Positions 16,850-27,238 of a stretch of DNA of 64,000 nt are shown in pieces. The stretch is from Janthinobacterium sp. 61. Lineage in GTDB: Bacteria; Pseudomonadota; Gammaproteobacteria; Burkholderiales; Burkholderiaceae_D. The stretch lies in the NCBI RefSeq assembly GCF_002846335.1, contig NZ_PJMQ01000001.1, positions 1,984,001 to 2,048,000 on the forward strand, in the 5' to 3' direction. The notes beneath the pieces were generated by a model. The model ran no database searches, had not been told where the DNA came from, and saw only the letters and a list, made by a program, of their open reading frames with translations. The stretch's first letter is position 1, and every line of letters begins with the position of its first letter. The position numbers were made by a program, and so were the translations under genes.

Positions 16850-18841
16850 ATGATCAATACCGCAGCCCTGTTCAGCACCACCTTCCTGCCCGGCCAAGCC
16901 GGCTTCGACACTGACGCCATCACGGGCCTGGCTGAATGGCGACTGGACACGCCCATGCTGTTCAAGCTGCTCATCGGCGCCGATGCGCAAACCGTCGCCT
17001 GGCCCATCTACGGCGATGGCGAAGACTGCCCCTGCGTGCTGGCCGCGCCGATGGCGCAGGCGCAGGTCAGCTGGCAAGCATTGTCCGCGCTCATGGACAA
17101 GCCGCGCGACGCGGCCGCCATCGTCGCGCGCAGCGCCATCAGCGCCCTGCTGGCCGGTGGCCAGGCGTGGCTGATCCTCGATTGCGTGCAGCTGATCCCC
17201 CACGATATCGACACGCCGGAAACCGCCGCCGCGCTCGAGGCCCTGCGCGCCGAAGCGCAAGCCTTGCACTCTGCCCTGCAGCGCGGCGACCGGGAAGCGC
17301 TGGCGCCCCTGCTGGCCGCTGGTTCTGCAGCGCCTGCGACCGGCTACTGGTCTGCGTCCGCCATCGCGCAGCTGGCCAATGTCGAGGAACTCGGCGCGGA
17401 AGAGCTGCCTTTCCTGCAAGGCCTGGAAGTAGTGAGATGGAAGGAAGACGCGCTGTGCTATGAAGTAAGCACCGCCGGCGAACCGGCCGTCACCGGGCTG
17501 GTCACGCCTTATGGCCGCTGGATCGTGCCGCTGTCGCAGCGCTATGTCGACCTGTGTGCACACGATGCGGAAGAGGGCTGGATCACCTTTGCCACGGCAG
17601 ACGCACCCGATGCGCACGGCGTGCTGGATCTCAATGGCACAGTGGTGCTGCCGCCCGCCCCCGGCGCCCTGTATGTGATCAGCCCCCATCTGGTGCAGCA
17701 GATCGATGCAGACGGCGCCAGTCGCTTGTTGCGCTTGCCCGATGGCGCGCTGCTCATCGACAGGTTAAACAACATGTGCGAGCGCGAAGACGGCTATATC
17801 GACATCGAGCGCCAGACAGACAATGACGACGAACGCAATGTCTGCGGCGTGCTCGACAAGACAGGCAAGGTCGTGGTGCCGCCGGCCTACAGCTCCGTGC
17901 AGGATTTCGGCACGAAGAAAAAAATCGCCGTCGTCAGTCAGCGCATCGCCGGGCGCTTCCTGTTTGGCCTGATCAATAGCCAGGGCGAACTGCTGGCGCC
18001 CTGCCAGTACGAAGCCATCGATAGCGCCACCACCTCGTCGCCGCCAAAAGTGCGCAAGAACCTGATCTTCGCCATCGACGCGCAAGGGCTGGCCTGCATG
18101 CTGACGCTCGATGGAAAACAGGCCTTCACGCCCCTGTATCCGCCCGCCCACCATTTGCGCGGCGTGGCCGTGCAAAGCGACTTTTTATATGTGGTCAAGG
18201 ATGGCATGGCCTGGAGCATGGATTTCACGGGCCAGCTGCTGGAGCAGTTCGACACCGTGGAAAACTTCAAGGCGGCCATCACGGCCCAGTTGAGCGAGGC
18301 CATGGGGCTGAGCAAGAAAAAACCCGTCAGGCGCCGCAGCTTTACGCCCGCGCAGATCCTGGCAAAGGCTGACCGCGAGCAGTTGCGCGCCATGGCCGCC
18401 CTGCTCTTGCTGGGCGATGCGGCACTGGCCGCGCGTTGCGTGGACATCACTTTGGAAGAGCTGGCAGAGGACGACCCGGAAGAGGAATACGAAGGCGACA
18501 CACCCGAAGCGGCATGCTTCTTCCTGCTCTGGTCCACGGCCGCCGATGCGCTGGGCCACGGCACCACCCTGGACTGGAAATCAGTCGATGAAGTGCCGCG
18601 CATCGGCCAGCATATCGGCCTGCCCGCGCTGCGGGACTTCCGCTGGACGGACCGGGAAGATGACGACGCGATGGCCGAGGGCCTGACCGCCATCGCCGCC
18701 CACTTGGCGCCGCACCAGCTGCGCCTGGTGAACATGCACGGTGGCGAAGACACGTATTACCTGGGCGTGGTGCGCGCGTCCGATGCGTCGGCGTTCAGCA
18801 AGTTGGCGCTGCAGGCGGCCTTGCGGCCCGTGCTGCTGTAA
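16850..18841 (+). CDS. WG-repeat protein with DUF6630-like C-terminus
   Basis: A 663-residue protein 29 bp downstream of the PoNi-like gene. The N-terminal 150 residues are unassigned. Residues 215-430 contain WG-type repeats, short units of the form GVLDKTGKVVVPPAYSSV and FGLINSQGELLAPCQYEAI, predicted to form a beta-propeller-like or extended beta structure. The last 180 residues are alpha-rich with DWKSVDEV and a FFLLW segment, resembling DUF6630. WG-repeat and DUF6630 proteins often occur near polymorphic toxin loci, so an immunity or adaptor role is plausible but unproven. No signal peptide or membrane segment is visible. Confidence 0.7.
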   Translation: MINTAALFSTTFLPGQAGFDTDAITGLAEWRLDTPMLFKLLIGADAQTVAWPIYGDGEDCPCVLAAPMAQAQVSWQALSALMDKPRDAAAIVARSAISALLAGGQAWLILDCVQLIPHDIDTPETAAALEALRAEAQALHSALQRGDREALAPLLAAGSAAPATGYWSASAIAQLANVEELGAEELPFLQGLEVVRWKEDALCYEVSTAGEPAVTGLVTPYGRWIVPLSQRYVDLCAHDAEEGWITFATADAPDAHGVLDLNGTVVLPPAPGALYVISPHLVQQIDADGASRLLRLPDGALLIDRLNNMCEREDGYIDIERQTDNDDERNVCGVLDKTGKVVVPPAYSSVQDFGTKKKIAVVSQRIAGRFLFGLINSQGELLAPCQYEAIDSATTSSPPKVRKNLIFAIDAQGLACMLTLDGKQAFTPLYPPAHHLRGVAVQSDFLYVVKDGMAWSMDFTGQLLEQFDTVENFKAAITAQLSEAMGLSKKKPVRRRSFTPAQILAKADREQLRAMAALLLLGDAALAARCVDITLEELAEDDPEEEYEGDTPEAACFFLLWSTAADALGHGTTLDWKSVDEVPRIGQHIGLPALRDFRWTDREDDDAMAEGLTAIAAHLAPHQLRLVNMHGGEDTYYLGVVRASDASAFSKLALQAALRPVLL

Positions 18842-18895
18842 GTTTTTCCACCCGGCGGCGGCCATGCGGCCACGCCAGTTCAAGACAAGGTAGCC

Positions 18896-19210
18896 ATGCG
18901 CGCGAAAAAATTCATCGATGATGTCGTCGCATCCAATGCTTCGCTTCTAGCGCTATATGCGCAGGGACGCGAGGGACAGACCCGGCTTGGCGCCCTGCTA
19001 GACGGGCTTGCACTGGCCGAGGGGCAGCGCGAGCAAATCCTGGCGATGCTCAAGCTGGCGATCGATGACACCACCTACCAACTGGTGTGTGGCATCGAGG
19101 GCAGCGCCTCGCTCGGCGACAGCCAGCGGGATTACACGCTGCTCGACGAAGAGGGCAATACGCTGACGGGCGCACTCGATACCCTGCTGTACGACAGACT
19201 GAACACCTGA
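18896..19210 (+). CDS. Small conserved-looking hypothetical protein
   Basis: A 104-residue soluble protein with an AAGG ribosome-binding site before its ATG, 54 bp after the WG-repeat gene and in the same direction. The N-terminal half is alpha-helical (MRAKKFIDDVVASNASLLAL); the C-terminal half has a patterned segment with GIEGSASLGDSQRDYTLLD and EEGNTLTG. I do not recognise the family. Composition and position suggest it belongs to the same cassette as the two preceding genes. It ends 7 bp before the convergent YihY-type gene. Confidence 0.65.
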   Translation: MRAKKFIDDVVASNASLLALYAQGREGQTRLGALLDGLALAEGQREQILAMLKLAIDDTTYQLVCGIEGSASLGDSQRDYTLLDEEGNTLTGALDTLLYDRLNT

Positions 19211-19217
19211 TCGTCCG

Positions 19218-20594
19218 TCAGGCGCAGCGCACTTCGCCAAAATGCTGTGCCAGGGTCAGGCCCAGCCCCTGCTCCACGGCGTTTTCCACCTGCGCCGCCA
19301 GGGCGGCCGCTTCTTCCGCCGCCTTGATGTCGCGTTCATTGGTGGAACCGACCGGATAACCGGAGTTCACGCGCATGCCGCCGAAGACGAATAAACGGTA
19401 GACGTCGGCCAGGCTGATGCGGTTGACATTGCCCAGCAAGACCCAGTGATCGGAACTGTCGGCCACGCGCTTGCCCCACTGCACCCGCACGGCGCCATCC
19501 ACGTTGACCCTGCCCACCCAGCCCTGCTGCACCATCTTGTCGAGCAGGGTTTCCATCTCTTCGAAACCCAGGCGCGTGCTGCGGCGGATTTCGGCCGCCC
19601 CCACCAGGGCCGAATCGGCGCAGTGGCAGGCCTGGTGCAGCACTTTCAGGATGGCGACCGCGTCGACGAATTCGCTGCCCGGTGCCGCCTCGTACCACCA
19701 GCGTTCGTATTTCACGACGGGCAAGGCGGCCACCAGCAAAGCGCCCACCAGGGTGATCATCCAGCTCAGGTAAATCCACACGAGGAACAGCGGCAAGGCG
19801 GCCAGCGCGCCATAGATGCGCGAATACGTAGGGAATTCCTGGATGAATTCACCGAAGCCACGCTTGGCCACCTCGAAGGCCAGTGCCGCCAGCAAACCGC
19901 CCCAGGCCGCGTCGCGCCAGTCCACGTCGCGGTTCGGCACGGCGATGTACAGCAGGGTAAACGCCAGCATGGTCAGGCCGATCGACACCAGGGTATAAAA
20001 CACGGCGCCGAGGAAAGGCACGGCGCCCACCACGCCGCTGGTGGCCATGAAGAGGCGCGAGGTCACCGTCAGCGACACGCCCACCAGCAGCGGGCCCAGG
20101 GTGACGATGGCCCAGTAGACGAGCAGGCGCTTGGTCCATCGGCGTTCCTGGCGCACGCGCCAGATGCGGTTGAAGACGCGCTCGATCAAGCCCATCATGC
20201 CCACCGAGGTGACGATGAGGGCGCCCGCGCCGATGGCCGACAGGCGCGTCGCCTTCGAGGCAAACGTGGTCAGATAGTCGAGGATGGTGTTCGAAATGCC
20301 CTTGGGCATCACGCTTTGCACGAAATAGTCTTCCAGCGCGTGGCGGAAGGTATTAAACAGGGGGAAAGTGGTGAAGATAGCCAGGGCCAGTGTGAGCAGG
20401 GGCACCAGCGCAAACACGGTGGCGAAGGTCAGGCTGCCGGCCACTTGCGGCAGGCTTTCCTCGCGCACGCGGCGGCGCGCGAACTGCAGCAGGTCGCGCG
20501 TTTCGGACCATGTCAGGCCGCGCACGACGGCCAGTCCCATGCTCAGGGCGCGCCACAGGTATTGAAAGAGGGGGAGTATATATTTTGAAAACAT
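19218..20594 (-). CDS. YihY/BrkB family inner-membrane protein
   Basis: A 458-residue protein with the YihY/BrkB core: an N-terminal cytoplasmic helix (LLQFARRRVREESLPQVAGS), the LTFATVFALVPLLTLALA first membrane segment and five further hydrophobic helices up to about residue 290, including SRIYGALAALPLFLVWIY. The remaining 160 residues form a cytoplasmic extension with winged-helix character (FEEMETLLDKMVQQGWVGRV). The family was once thought to be RNase BN, which is wrong; its transport or structural role is not established. The ATG at 20594 is used; an in-frame TTG lies two codons upstream. Neither has a clear ribosome-binding site. Confidence 0.88.
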   Translation of the reverse strand: MFSKYILPLFQYLWRALSMGLAVVRGLTWSETRDLLQFARRRVREESLPQVAGSLTFATVFALVPLLTLALAIFTTFPLFNTFRHALEDYFVQSVMPKGISNTILDYLTTFASKATRLSAIGAGALIVTSVGMMGLIERVFNRIWRVRQERRWTKRLLVYWAIVTLGPLLVGVSLTVTSRLFMATSGVVGAVPFLGAVFYTLVSIGLTMLAFTLLYIAVPNRDVDWRDAAWGGLLAALAFEVAKRGFGEFIQEFPTYSRIYGALAALPLFLVWIYLSWMITLVGALLVAALPVVKYERWWYEAAPGSEFVDAVAILKVLHQACHCADSALVGAAEIRRSTRLGFEEMETLLDKMVQQGWVGRVNVDGAVRVQWGKRVADSSDHWVLLGNVNRISLADVYRLFVFGGMRVNSGYPVGSTNERDIKAAEEAAALAAQVENAVEQGLGLTLAQHFGEVRCA

Positions 20595-20619
20595 GTGCAA
20601 AATCAGAACGGCGCCATGA

Positions 20620-21680
<1,061 letters not shown>

Positions 21681-21692
21681 GTGATCAAGACT

Positions 21693-23108
21693 ATGAGTGA
21701 GCAAGCCGATTTCCTTACCGCCTGCCGCAACCTGCTGGGCGACACCTATGTACTCACCAGCGACGCCGAAATGTCGCCCTTCCTTACCGACTGGCGCGAC
21801 AGGTTCACAGGCAAGGCGCTGGCCGTGCTGCGCCCCGCCAGCGTGGAGCAAGTGGCAGCCATCCTGCGCGCTTGCGCGCAATGGCAGATTCCCGTCGTAC
21901 CGCAAGGCGGCAATACGGGCCTGGTATTGGGCAGCATCCCGGACGACGCCGGCACGGCCATCGTGCTGTCGCTGGCGCGCCTGAACAGCATCCGCGCGCT
22001 CGACCCCGTCAACCGCACCATTACGGTGGACGCGGGCTGCATTTTGCAAACCATCCAGGAAGCGGCCAGCGCCGCCGGCTGTCTGTTCCCCCTGTCGCTG
22101 GCGGCCGAGGGCAGTTGCACCATAGGCGGGAACCTGGCGACGAACGCGGGCGGCACGGCCGTGCTGCGTTACGGAAACACGCGCGAACTGTGCCTGGGCC
22201 TGGAAGTGGTCACGCCGCAGGGCGAAATCTGGAGCGGCTTGCGCGGCTTGCGCAAGGACAATACCGGCTACGACTTGCGCGACCTGTACATCGGCGCCGA
22301 GGGCACCCTGGGCGTGATCACGGGCGCAGTCATGAAACTGTATCCGCAGCCGAAGGCCTGCATCACGGCGCTGGCCGCCATGCCCTCGCCCGCCCACGCC
22401 CTGCGTCTATTAAGCCTGATGCAGGACCATTGCGGCGCCAGCCTGACGGGTTTTGAATTGATGTCGCAGTATTGCTTGCAACTGGTGGCCGAGCAGTTCC
22501 CCCAGCTGCCGCGCCCCTTTTCCTCCCCGCATGGCCAGTACGTGCTGCTCGAATTGTCCAGCAGCCAGTCCGAGGCGCACGCCGTGGAATTGCTGGAAGC
22601 GAGCATAGGCGAGGCCCTGGAAGACGCGTTGATCGAGGACGCCGTCGTCGCCAGTTCCGTGGCGCAGTCCGAAGGCCTGTGGCAGCTGCGCGAGCACATT
22701 CCGCTGGCGCAGGCGCAGGCGGGCAAGAACATCAAGCACGATATCTCGCTGCCCATTTCCTGCATCGCCGATTTCATCGCCGTTACGGACGTGGCTTTGG
22801 CAACGACCTTCCCCGGCTGCCAGCTCGTGTGCTTCGGCCACCTGGGCGACGGCAACCTGCATTACAACGTGGCGCCGCCTCCCGGCATGACGGACACGGA
22901 TTTCCTGTCCAACCAGGAGGCGATCAACCGCATCGTGCACGACCAGGTCCATGGCTTCGGCGGCTCGATATCGGCCGAACACGGCATCGGCGCGCTGAAG
23001 AAGGATGACCTGGCCCGCTACAAGTCGCCGCTGGAATTGCAGCTGATGCGCGCCGTGAAGCAGGCGCTGGACCCGCAGAACATCATGAATCCGGGGAAAA
23101 TCCTGTGA
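21693..23108 (+). CDS. FAD-linked D-2-hydroxyacid dehydrogenase, GlcD/Dld type
   Basis: A 471-residue flavoprotein of the vanillyl-alcohol-oxidase fold. The FAD-binding domain (about 40-215) shows PVVPQGGNTGLVLGS and GGNLATNAGGTAVLRYGN; the C-terminal domain shows FGHLGDGNLHYNV and the metal-site SISAEHGIG near the end. These mark the D-lactate / D-2-hydroxyglutarate / glycolate dehydrogenase group, which oxidises D-2-hydroxyacids and passes electrons to quinones or an electron-transfer protein. The exact substrate cannot be read from sequence. The ATG at 21693 is preferred to an in-frame GTG at 21681. The stop overlaps the next gene by 4 bp. Confidence 0.9.
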   Translation: MSEQADFLTACRNLLGDTYVLTSDAEMSPFLTDWRDRFTGKALAVLRPASVEQVAAILRACAQWQIPVVPQGGNTGLVLGSIPDDAGTAIVLSLARLNSIRALDPVNRTITVDAGCILQTIQEAASAAGCLFPLSLAAEGSCTIGGNLATNAGGTAVLRYGNTRELCLGLEVVTPQGEIWSGLRGLRKDNTGYDLRDLYIGAEGTLGVITGAVMKLYPQPKACITALAAMPSPAHALRLLSLMQDHCGASLTGFELMSQYCLQLVAEQFPQLPRPFSSPHGQYVLLELSSSQSEAHAVELLEASIGEALEDALIEDAVVASSVAQSEGLWQLREHIPLAQAQAGKNIKHDISLPISCIADFIAVTDVALATTFPGCQLVCFGHLGDGNLHYNVAPPPGMTDTDFLSNQEAINRIVHDQVHGFGGSISAEHGIGALKKDDLARYKSPLELQLMRAVKQALDPQNIMNPGKIL

Positions 23109-23533
23109 AATCGCCTTCCCTCCTGCTCTGCGCCATGGCCTTGCTGGCCGGTTCCGCCAGTGCGCAGGACGTCTACAAATGCGTGCAGGATGGCCAGACC
23201 AGCTACAGCGCCACGCCATGCACGGGCGGCCAGCTGCAGATCCTTGAAATCCCCTCACCGCCGCCTGCCGTCGACAAGGGTGCTGCCACGCGCCAGGAGC
23301 GTGTCGCCAGCCAGATGGAAGCGGCGCGCAAGAAGCGCGAACGCCTGGAAGACCAGGCGCGCGAACGGGCCGCCAAGCAGCTTGAGGCGCGCGACAGGCA
23401 TTGCGCCCAGCTGCGTCTGGATCAGAAATGGGCGGCGCAGGACGCCGTCGGCGCCGGCGACAAGAACCGCGACGCGGCGCAATTGAAAGCGCGGCGCGCC
23501 GGCGAACGCCTGGCCGTCGAATGCGGCAATTGA
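23105..23533 (+). CDS. DUF4124-type periplasmic protein
   Basis: A 142-residue exported protein. The first 20 residues form a Sec signal peptide ending in GSASA, followed by the DUF4124 motif DVYKCVQDGQTSYSATPC, two cysteines in a small beta unit common in betaproteobacterial periplasmic proteins. The rest is a highly charged helix, probably coiled coil (RQERVASQMEAARKKRERLE). It uses a GTG start that overlaps the preceding stop codon (GTGA) and itself overlaps the FtsX permease by 13 bp. Function unknown; tight overlap on both sides points to co-expression. Confidence 0.85.
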   Translation: MKSPSLLLCAMALLAGSASAQDVYKCVQDGQTSYSATPCTGGQLQILEIPSPPPAVDKGAATRQERVASQMEAARKKRERLEDQARERAAKQLEARDRHCAQLRLDQKWAAQDAVGAGDKNRDAAQLKARRAGERLAVECGN

Positions 23534-26112
23534 GTGCGCCACTGGCCAGCGCGGCGACGACGCGCCTGCTGTCGCGCTGGCTGCTGCTGGGAGAATGGCG
23601 CGCGCATCCCGTGCGCGCCCTCGTCGCCATCCTCGCCATCGCCATCGGCGTATCACTGGGCTTTGCCATCCACCTGATCAACGCGGCCGCCTTCAATGAG
23701 TTTTCCACGGCCGTCAAAAGCCTGTCAGGCCAGGCCGACGTGCAGGTGTCCGGGCGCGAAGCGCTGTTCGACGAAGCCATCTATCCTTGGCTGGCGCAGC
23801 GCGATGGCGTGGCCGTCGCTTCGCCCGTGCTGGAGCTGCAAGCCGGCGTGGCCGGCAAAAAAGACGGCGGCCCGCTGCACATCCTGGCACTCGACGTCTT
23901 CCGCGCCGGCTTCATCTCGCCCGACCTGATCGGCGCGCCAGCCGAGGGGCAGCCTTTCGACACCCTGGCCGATGACGCCCTCTTCCTGTCGCCGGCAGCC
24001 TTGCGCTGGCTCAATGTCGCCGAAGGCGGCCAGGTCGCGCTGCAATCGGGCACGAGCACGGTGTCGCTGCGCGTGGCCGGCTCCCTGCAGCGGGCGCGCG
24101 CCGGACAGCGCATCGCCGTGATGGATATCGGCGCGGCTCAGTGGCGTTTCAACAAGCTGGGCAAGCTGTCGCGCATCGACTTGAAACTGCGCCAGGGCGT
24201 CAACCGCGACGCCTTCCAGGCGGCGCTGAGCAGCGCGCTGGAAGCGCAGTATCCGGGGCGCTACCAGGTGGGGCAGCCGAATGACGAGAACCAGAATAGC
24301 CGCAACAATAACCTCAGCCGCGCCTACCGCGTCAACCTGACGGTGCTCGCCCTCGTGGCCCTGTTTACGGGCGCCTTCTTGGTATTTTCCACGCAGGCCT
24401 TGTCCGTCATCCGCCGCCGCGGCCAGTTCGCGCTGCTGCGCGTGCTGGGCATGGAGCGGGGACAATTGCTGCGCCAGGTACTGCTGGAAGGCGCCAGCCT
24501 CGGTATCGTCGGCGCCGCGCTGGGCATCGCTGGCGGCTATGCCATGGCGGCCGTCGCCCTGCGCTTCTTTGGCGGCGACCTGGGCGCCGGCTATTTCGCT
24601 GGCGTGCAGCCGCAGGTGCAATTCACGCCCGTCGCCGCCTTCGTGTATTTTGCCCTGGGCCTGGGCGTGGCCTTGCTGGGCTGCGCCGCACCCGCGCTGG
24701 AAGCGGCGCGCGCCGCCCCCGCCATCGCCCTGAAATCGGGCAGCGAGGAAGTCGTGACGACGCGCCTGGCGAAAACCTGGCCCGCACTGGCTTGTTTGCT
24801 GCTGGCCGGCGCCCTGACCTTGTTGCCTCCCGTGTTCGAGCTGCCTCTTTTCGGCTATCTGTCCATCGCGCTGCTGCTGATCGGCGCCATCGCCCTGATG
24901 CCGCAGCTGGCGGCCGTCGTCTTCCGTTTCCTGCAGCGCACCTGGCTGCGCACGGGCGTGAGCAGCCACGCACCCGTGCGCAGCCTGACCCTGGCCCGCC
25001 TGGCGAATGCCTCGGGCCAGGCCGGCATCGCGCTTGGCGGCGTGCTGTCGAGTTTTAGCCTGATGGTGGCGATGGCCATCATGGTGTCGAGTTTCCGCGT
25101 CTCCGTCGACGACTGGCTGCTGCAGATCTTGCCGGCCGACCTGTATGCGCGCACGGCGGCCAGCGGCGGGACGGCAGGCCTGAATCCGCGCGAACAAGCC
25201 GCCATCACCGCCCTCCCCGGCGTGGCCAGGGTGGATTTCCAGCGCCTCCGTTCGCTGTCGCTGGCGCCCGACCGCCCGAACGTGGTGCTGCTGGCGCGCC
25301 CCATCAATTTACAGGACCCGGGCAAGAGCCTGGTGCTGGTGGGAAATACATTGCCCGTGCCAGATGGCGCGAAAGCCGTGTGGCTGTCCGAGGCGGCCGC
25401 CGACCTGTATAGCGTCAGACCGGGCCAGCAGTTAGACCTGCCGCTGGCGGGCGGCCTGCACCAGTTCTTCGTCGCCGGCATCTGGCGAGACTATGCGCGC
25501 TCCTCCGGCGCCATCCAGATGCCGCTGGACGACTACCGCGGGCTGACGGGCGACCTCGATGTCAGCGATGCGGCCCTGTGGCTGGACAAGGATGCCACTG
25601 GCGAACAGCTGCAGCAGCGCCTGAAAGCCCTGCCCTTCGGCGCCAGCCTGGAAGTATCGAATCCCTCGGCCATCCGCGCCCTGAGCCTGCAGATTTTCGA
25701 CCGCAGCTTTGCCGTCACGTATCTGCTGGAAGCCATCGCCATCGTCATCGGCCTGTTTGGCGTGGCCGCCACGTTTTCCGCGCAGACCCTGGCGCGCGCC
25801 CGCGAATTCGGCATGCTGCGCCACGTGGGCGTGACGCGCGGCCAGATTTTAGCCATTTTGGCGCTGGAAGGCGGTGCGCTGACGGCGCTGGGCATCGCCA
25901 CCGGTTTTGTTTTGGGCCTCTTGATCAGCTTTGTGCTGGTCTTCATCGTCAATCCGCAATCGTTCCATTGGACCATGCAACTGCACCTGCCGTGGCCCTT
26001 GATCGCCACCGTGGCCGGCGCCCTGCTGACGGCAGCCGCCCTCACTGCCCTCATCGCGGGCCGGCAAGCCCTGTCCGCTGGCCCCATCCGCGCCGTCAGG
26101 GAGGACTGGTAA
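23521..26112 (+). CDS. FtsX-family ABC transporter permease (large, two-domain)
   Basis: An 863-residue membrane protein with two copies of the FtsX/MacB-type permease unit. The first transmembrane helix is at about residues 32-50 (ALVAILAIAIGVSLGFAIHL), followed by a periplasmic domain, three helices around 275-400, then a second set starting near 500 and a terminal FtsX domain around 720-860 with VTRGQILAILALEGG. Such permeases pair with an AttE-like ATPase and an AttH-like protein in lipid or lipoprotein export. Here the AttH-like gene follows directly (stop and start share one A), but no dedicated ATPase is adjacent. The start MRQLSAPLAS is chosen because upstream sequence overlaps the DUF4124 gene in another frame. 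Confidence 0.9.
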   Translation: MRQLSAPLASAATTRLLSRWLLLGEWRAHPVRALVAILAIAIGVSLGFAIHLINAAAFNEFSTAVKSLSGQADVQVSGREALFDEAIYPWLAQRDGVAVASPVLELQAGVAGKKDGGPLHILALDVFRAGFISPDLIGAPAEGQPFDTLADDALFLSPAALRWLNVAEGGQVALQSGTSTVSLRVAGSLQRARAGQRIAVMDIGAAQWRFNKLGKLSRIDLKLRQGVNRDAFQAALSSALEAQYPGRYQVGQPNDENQNSRNNNLSRAYRVNLTVLALVALFTGAFLVFSTQALSVIRRRGQFALLRVLGMERGQLLRQVLLEGASLGIVGAALGIAGGYAMAAVALRFFGGDLGAGYFAGVQPQVQFTPVAAFVYFALGLGVALLGCAAPALEAARAAPAIALKSGSEEVVTTRLAKTWPALACLLLAGALTLLPPVFELPLFGYLSIALLLIGAIALMPQLAAVVFRFLQRTWLRTGVSSHAPVRSLTLARLANASGQAGIALGGVLSSFSLMVAMAIMVSSFRVSVDDWLLQILPADLYARTAASGGTAGLNPREQAAITALPGVARVDFQRLRSLSLAPDRPNVVLLARPINLQDPGKSLVLVGNTLPVPDGAKAVWLSEAAADLYSVRPGQQLDLPLAGGLHQFFVAGIWRDYARSSGAIQMPLDDYRGLTGDLDVSDAALWLDKDATGEQLQQRLKALPFGASLEVSNPSAIRALSLQIFDRSFAVTYLLEAIAIVIGLFGVAATFSAQTLARAREFGMLRHVGVTRGQILAILALEGGALTALGIATGFVLGLLISFVLVFIVNPQSFHWTMQLHLPWPLIATVAGALLTAAALTALIAGRQALSAGPIRAVREDW

Positions 26113-27188
26113 TGCGCCGTTTGACTTGTTTATTGTTGTTCTGCAGCGCCGCCGCCATCGCCGCGCCGCCCGCGTTCGCCCCCGTCACGCCGCTGCCGGC
26201 CGGTCAAAGCCTGCGCCTGCCGCACGACTTTGGCGCCCATCCCGCGTATAAAACGGAATGGTGGTATGCCACCGGATGGGTCAAAACCGCCGGCGGTGAA
26301 CAACTGGGTTACCAGGTAACCTTCTTTCGCAGCGCCACGGCCACCGACACGATGAACCCCAGCGCCTTCGCGCCGAAACAGCTGATCATCGGCCACGCGG
26401 CCCTGTCCGACCCGAAGGTGGGCAAGCTGCTGCATGACGAGAAAAGCGCGCGCGAGGGGTTCGGCCTGGCCTACGCCAAGGTGGGCAACACGGATGTCAG
26501 GCTGGACGACTGGCGCATGCAGCGGCAAGCAGACGGCAGCTATCAGGTCAGCCTGGCCGCGCGCGACTTTAGCTTGCAGCTGACCCTGGCCCCCACACAA
26601 ACCGTGCTGCTGCAGGGCGAAGGCGGCTACTCGCGCAAGGGCGCCCGGCCCGCGCAATCGAGCTACTACTACAGCGAACCGCAGCTTGCTACCCGTGGCA
26701 CGATCGCGCGCGCGGGCGGCAAGGCGGAAGCCGTGACGGGCACCACCTGGCTCGATCACGAGTGGTCCAGCCAGGTGCTCGATGCGGATGCCAGCGGCTG
26801 GAACTGGATAGGCGCCAACCTCGCTGATGGCGGCGCCCTGATGGCCTTCCAGATCCGCAGCAAGACAGGTGCTAAACTATGGGCGCACGCGACATGGCGC
26901 GATGCGTCCGGTAAGATGACGCAGTTCGCCCCAGGGGACGTCGATTTCACGCCCACGCAGCTATGGCGTTCGCCCCGCACACAGGCCGAATACCCGGTCG
27001 CCACCGAGATCCGCACGGGCACCACGCGCTGGCAGATCAAGCCATTGCAAACCGACCAGGAGCTCGATTCGCGCCGCTCGACAGGCGCCGTGTACTGGGA
27101 AGGCGCCGTGACGGTGGAGCGCGACGGCCAACCGGTCGGCCGCGCCTACCTGGAAATGACGGGCTACGTGCAGCCGATGAAATTATAA
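26112..27188 (+). CDS. AttH/CrtC-like lipocalin-fold exported protein
   Basis: A 358-residue protein with a 19-residue signal peptide (MRRLTCLLLFCSAAAIAA). The mature part has the hallmark HPAYKTEWWYATGWV near residues 43-57 and a second WLDHEWSSQVL segment, typical of the AttH / carotenoid 1,2-hydratase (CrtC) superfamily of tandem lipocalin-like domains. Members next to FtsX permeases are thought to be periplasmic lipid-handling partners rather than carotenoid enzymes, and no carotenoid genes are here. The ATG overlaps the permease stop codon (TAATG). Family call firm, role inferred from linkage. Confidence 0.9.
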   Translation: MRRLTCLLLFCSAAAIAAPPAFAPVTPLPAGQSLRLPHDFGAHPAYKTEWWYATGWVKTAGGEQLGYQVTFFRSATATDTMNPSAFAPKQLIIGHAALSDPKVGKLLHDEKSAREGFGLAYAKVGNTDVRLDDWRMQRQADGSYQVSLAARDFSLQLTLAPTQTVLLQGEGGYSRKGARPAQSSYYYSEPQLATRGTIARAGGKAEAVTGTTWLDHEWSSQVLDADASGWNWIGANLADGGALMAFQIRSKTGAKLWAHATWRDASGKMTQFAPGDVDFTPTQLWRSPRTQAEYPVATEIRTGTTRWQIKPLQTDQELDSRRSTGAVYWEGAVTVERDGQPVGRAYLEMTGYVQPMKL

Positions 27189-27238
27189 GCAATTATAAAT
27201 AAGCAATACCGGATACAGTACCTACTAAGCGAAAAACA

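Noticed and set aside
26112..27188. Carotenoid 1,2-hydratase (CrtC) as the function of the AttH-like protein
   Set aside because: No other carotenoid gene is present; linkage to an FtsX permease points to the AttH-type role.
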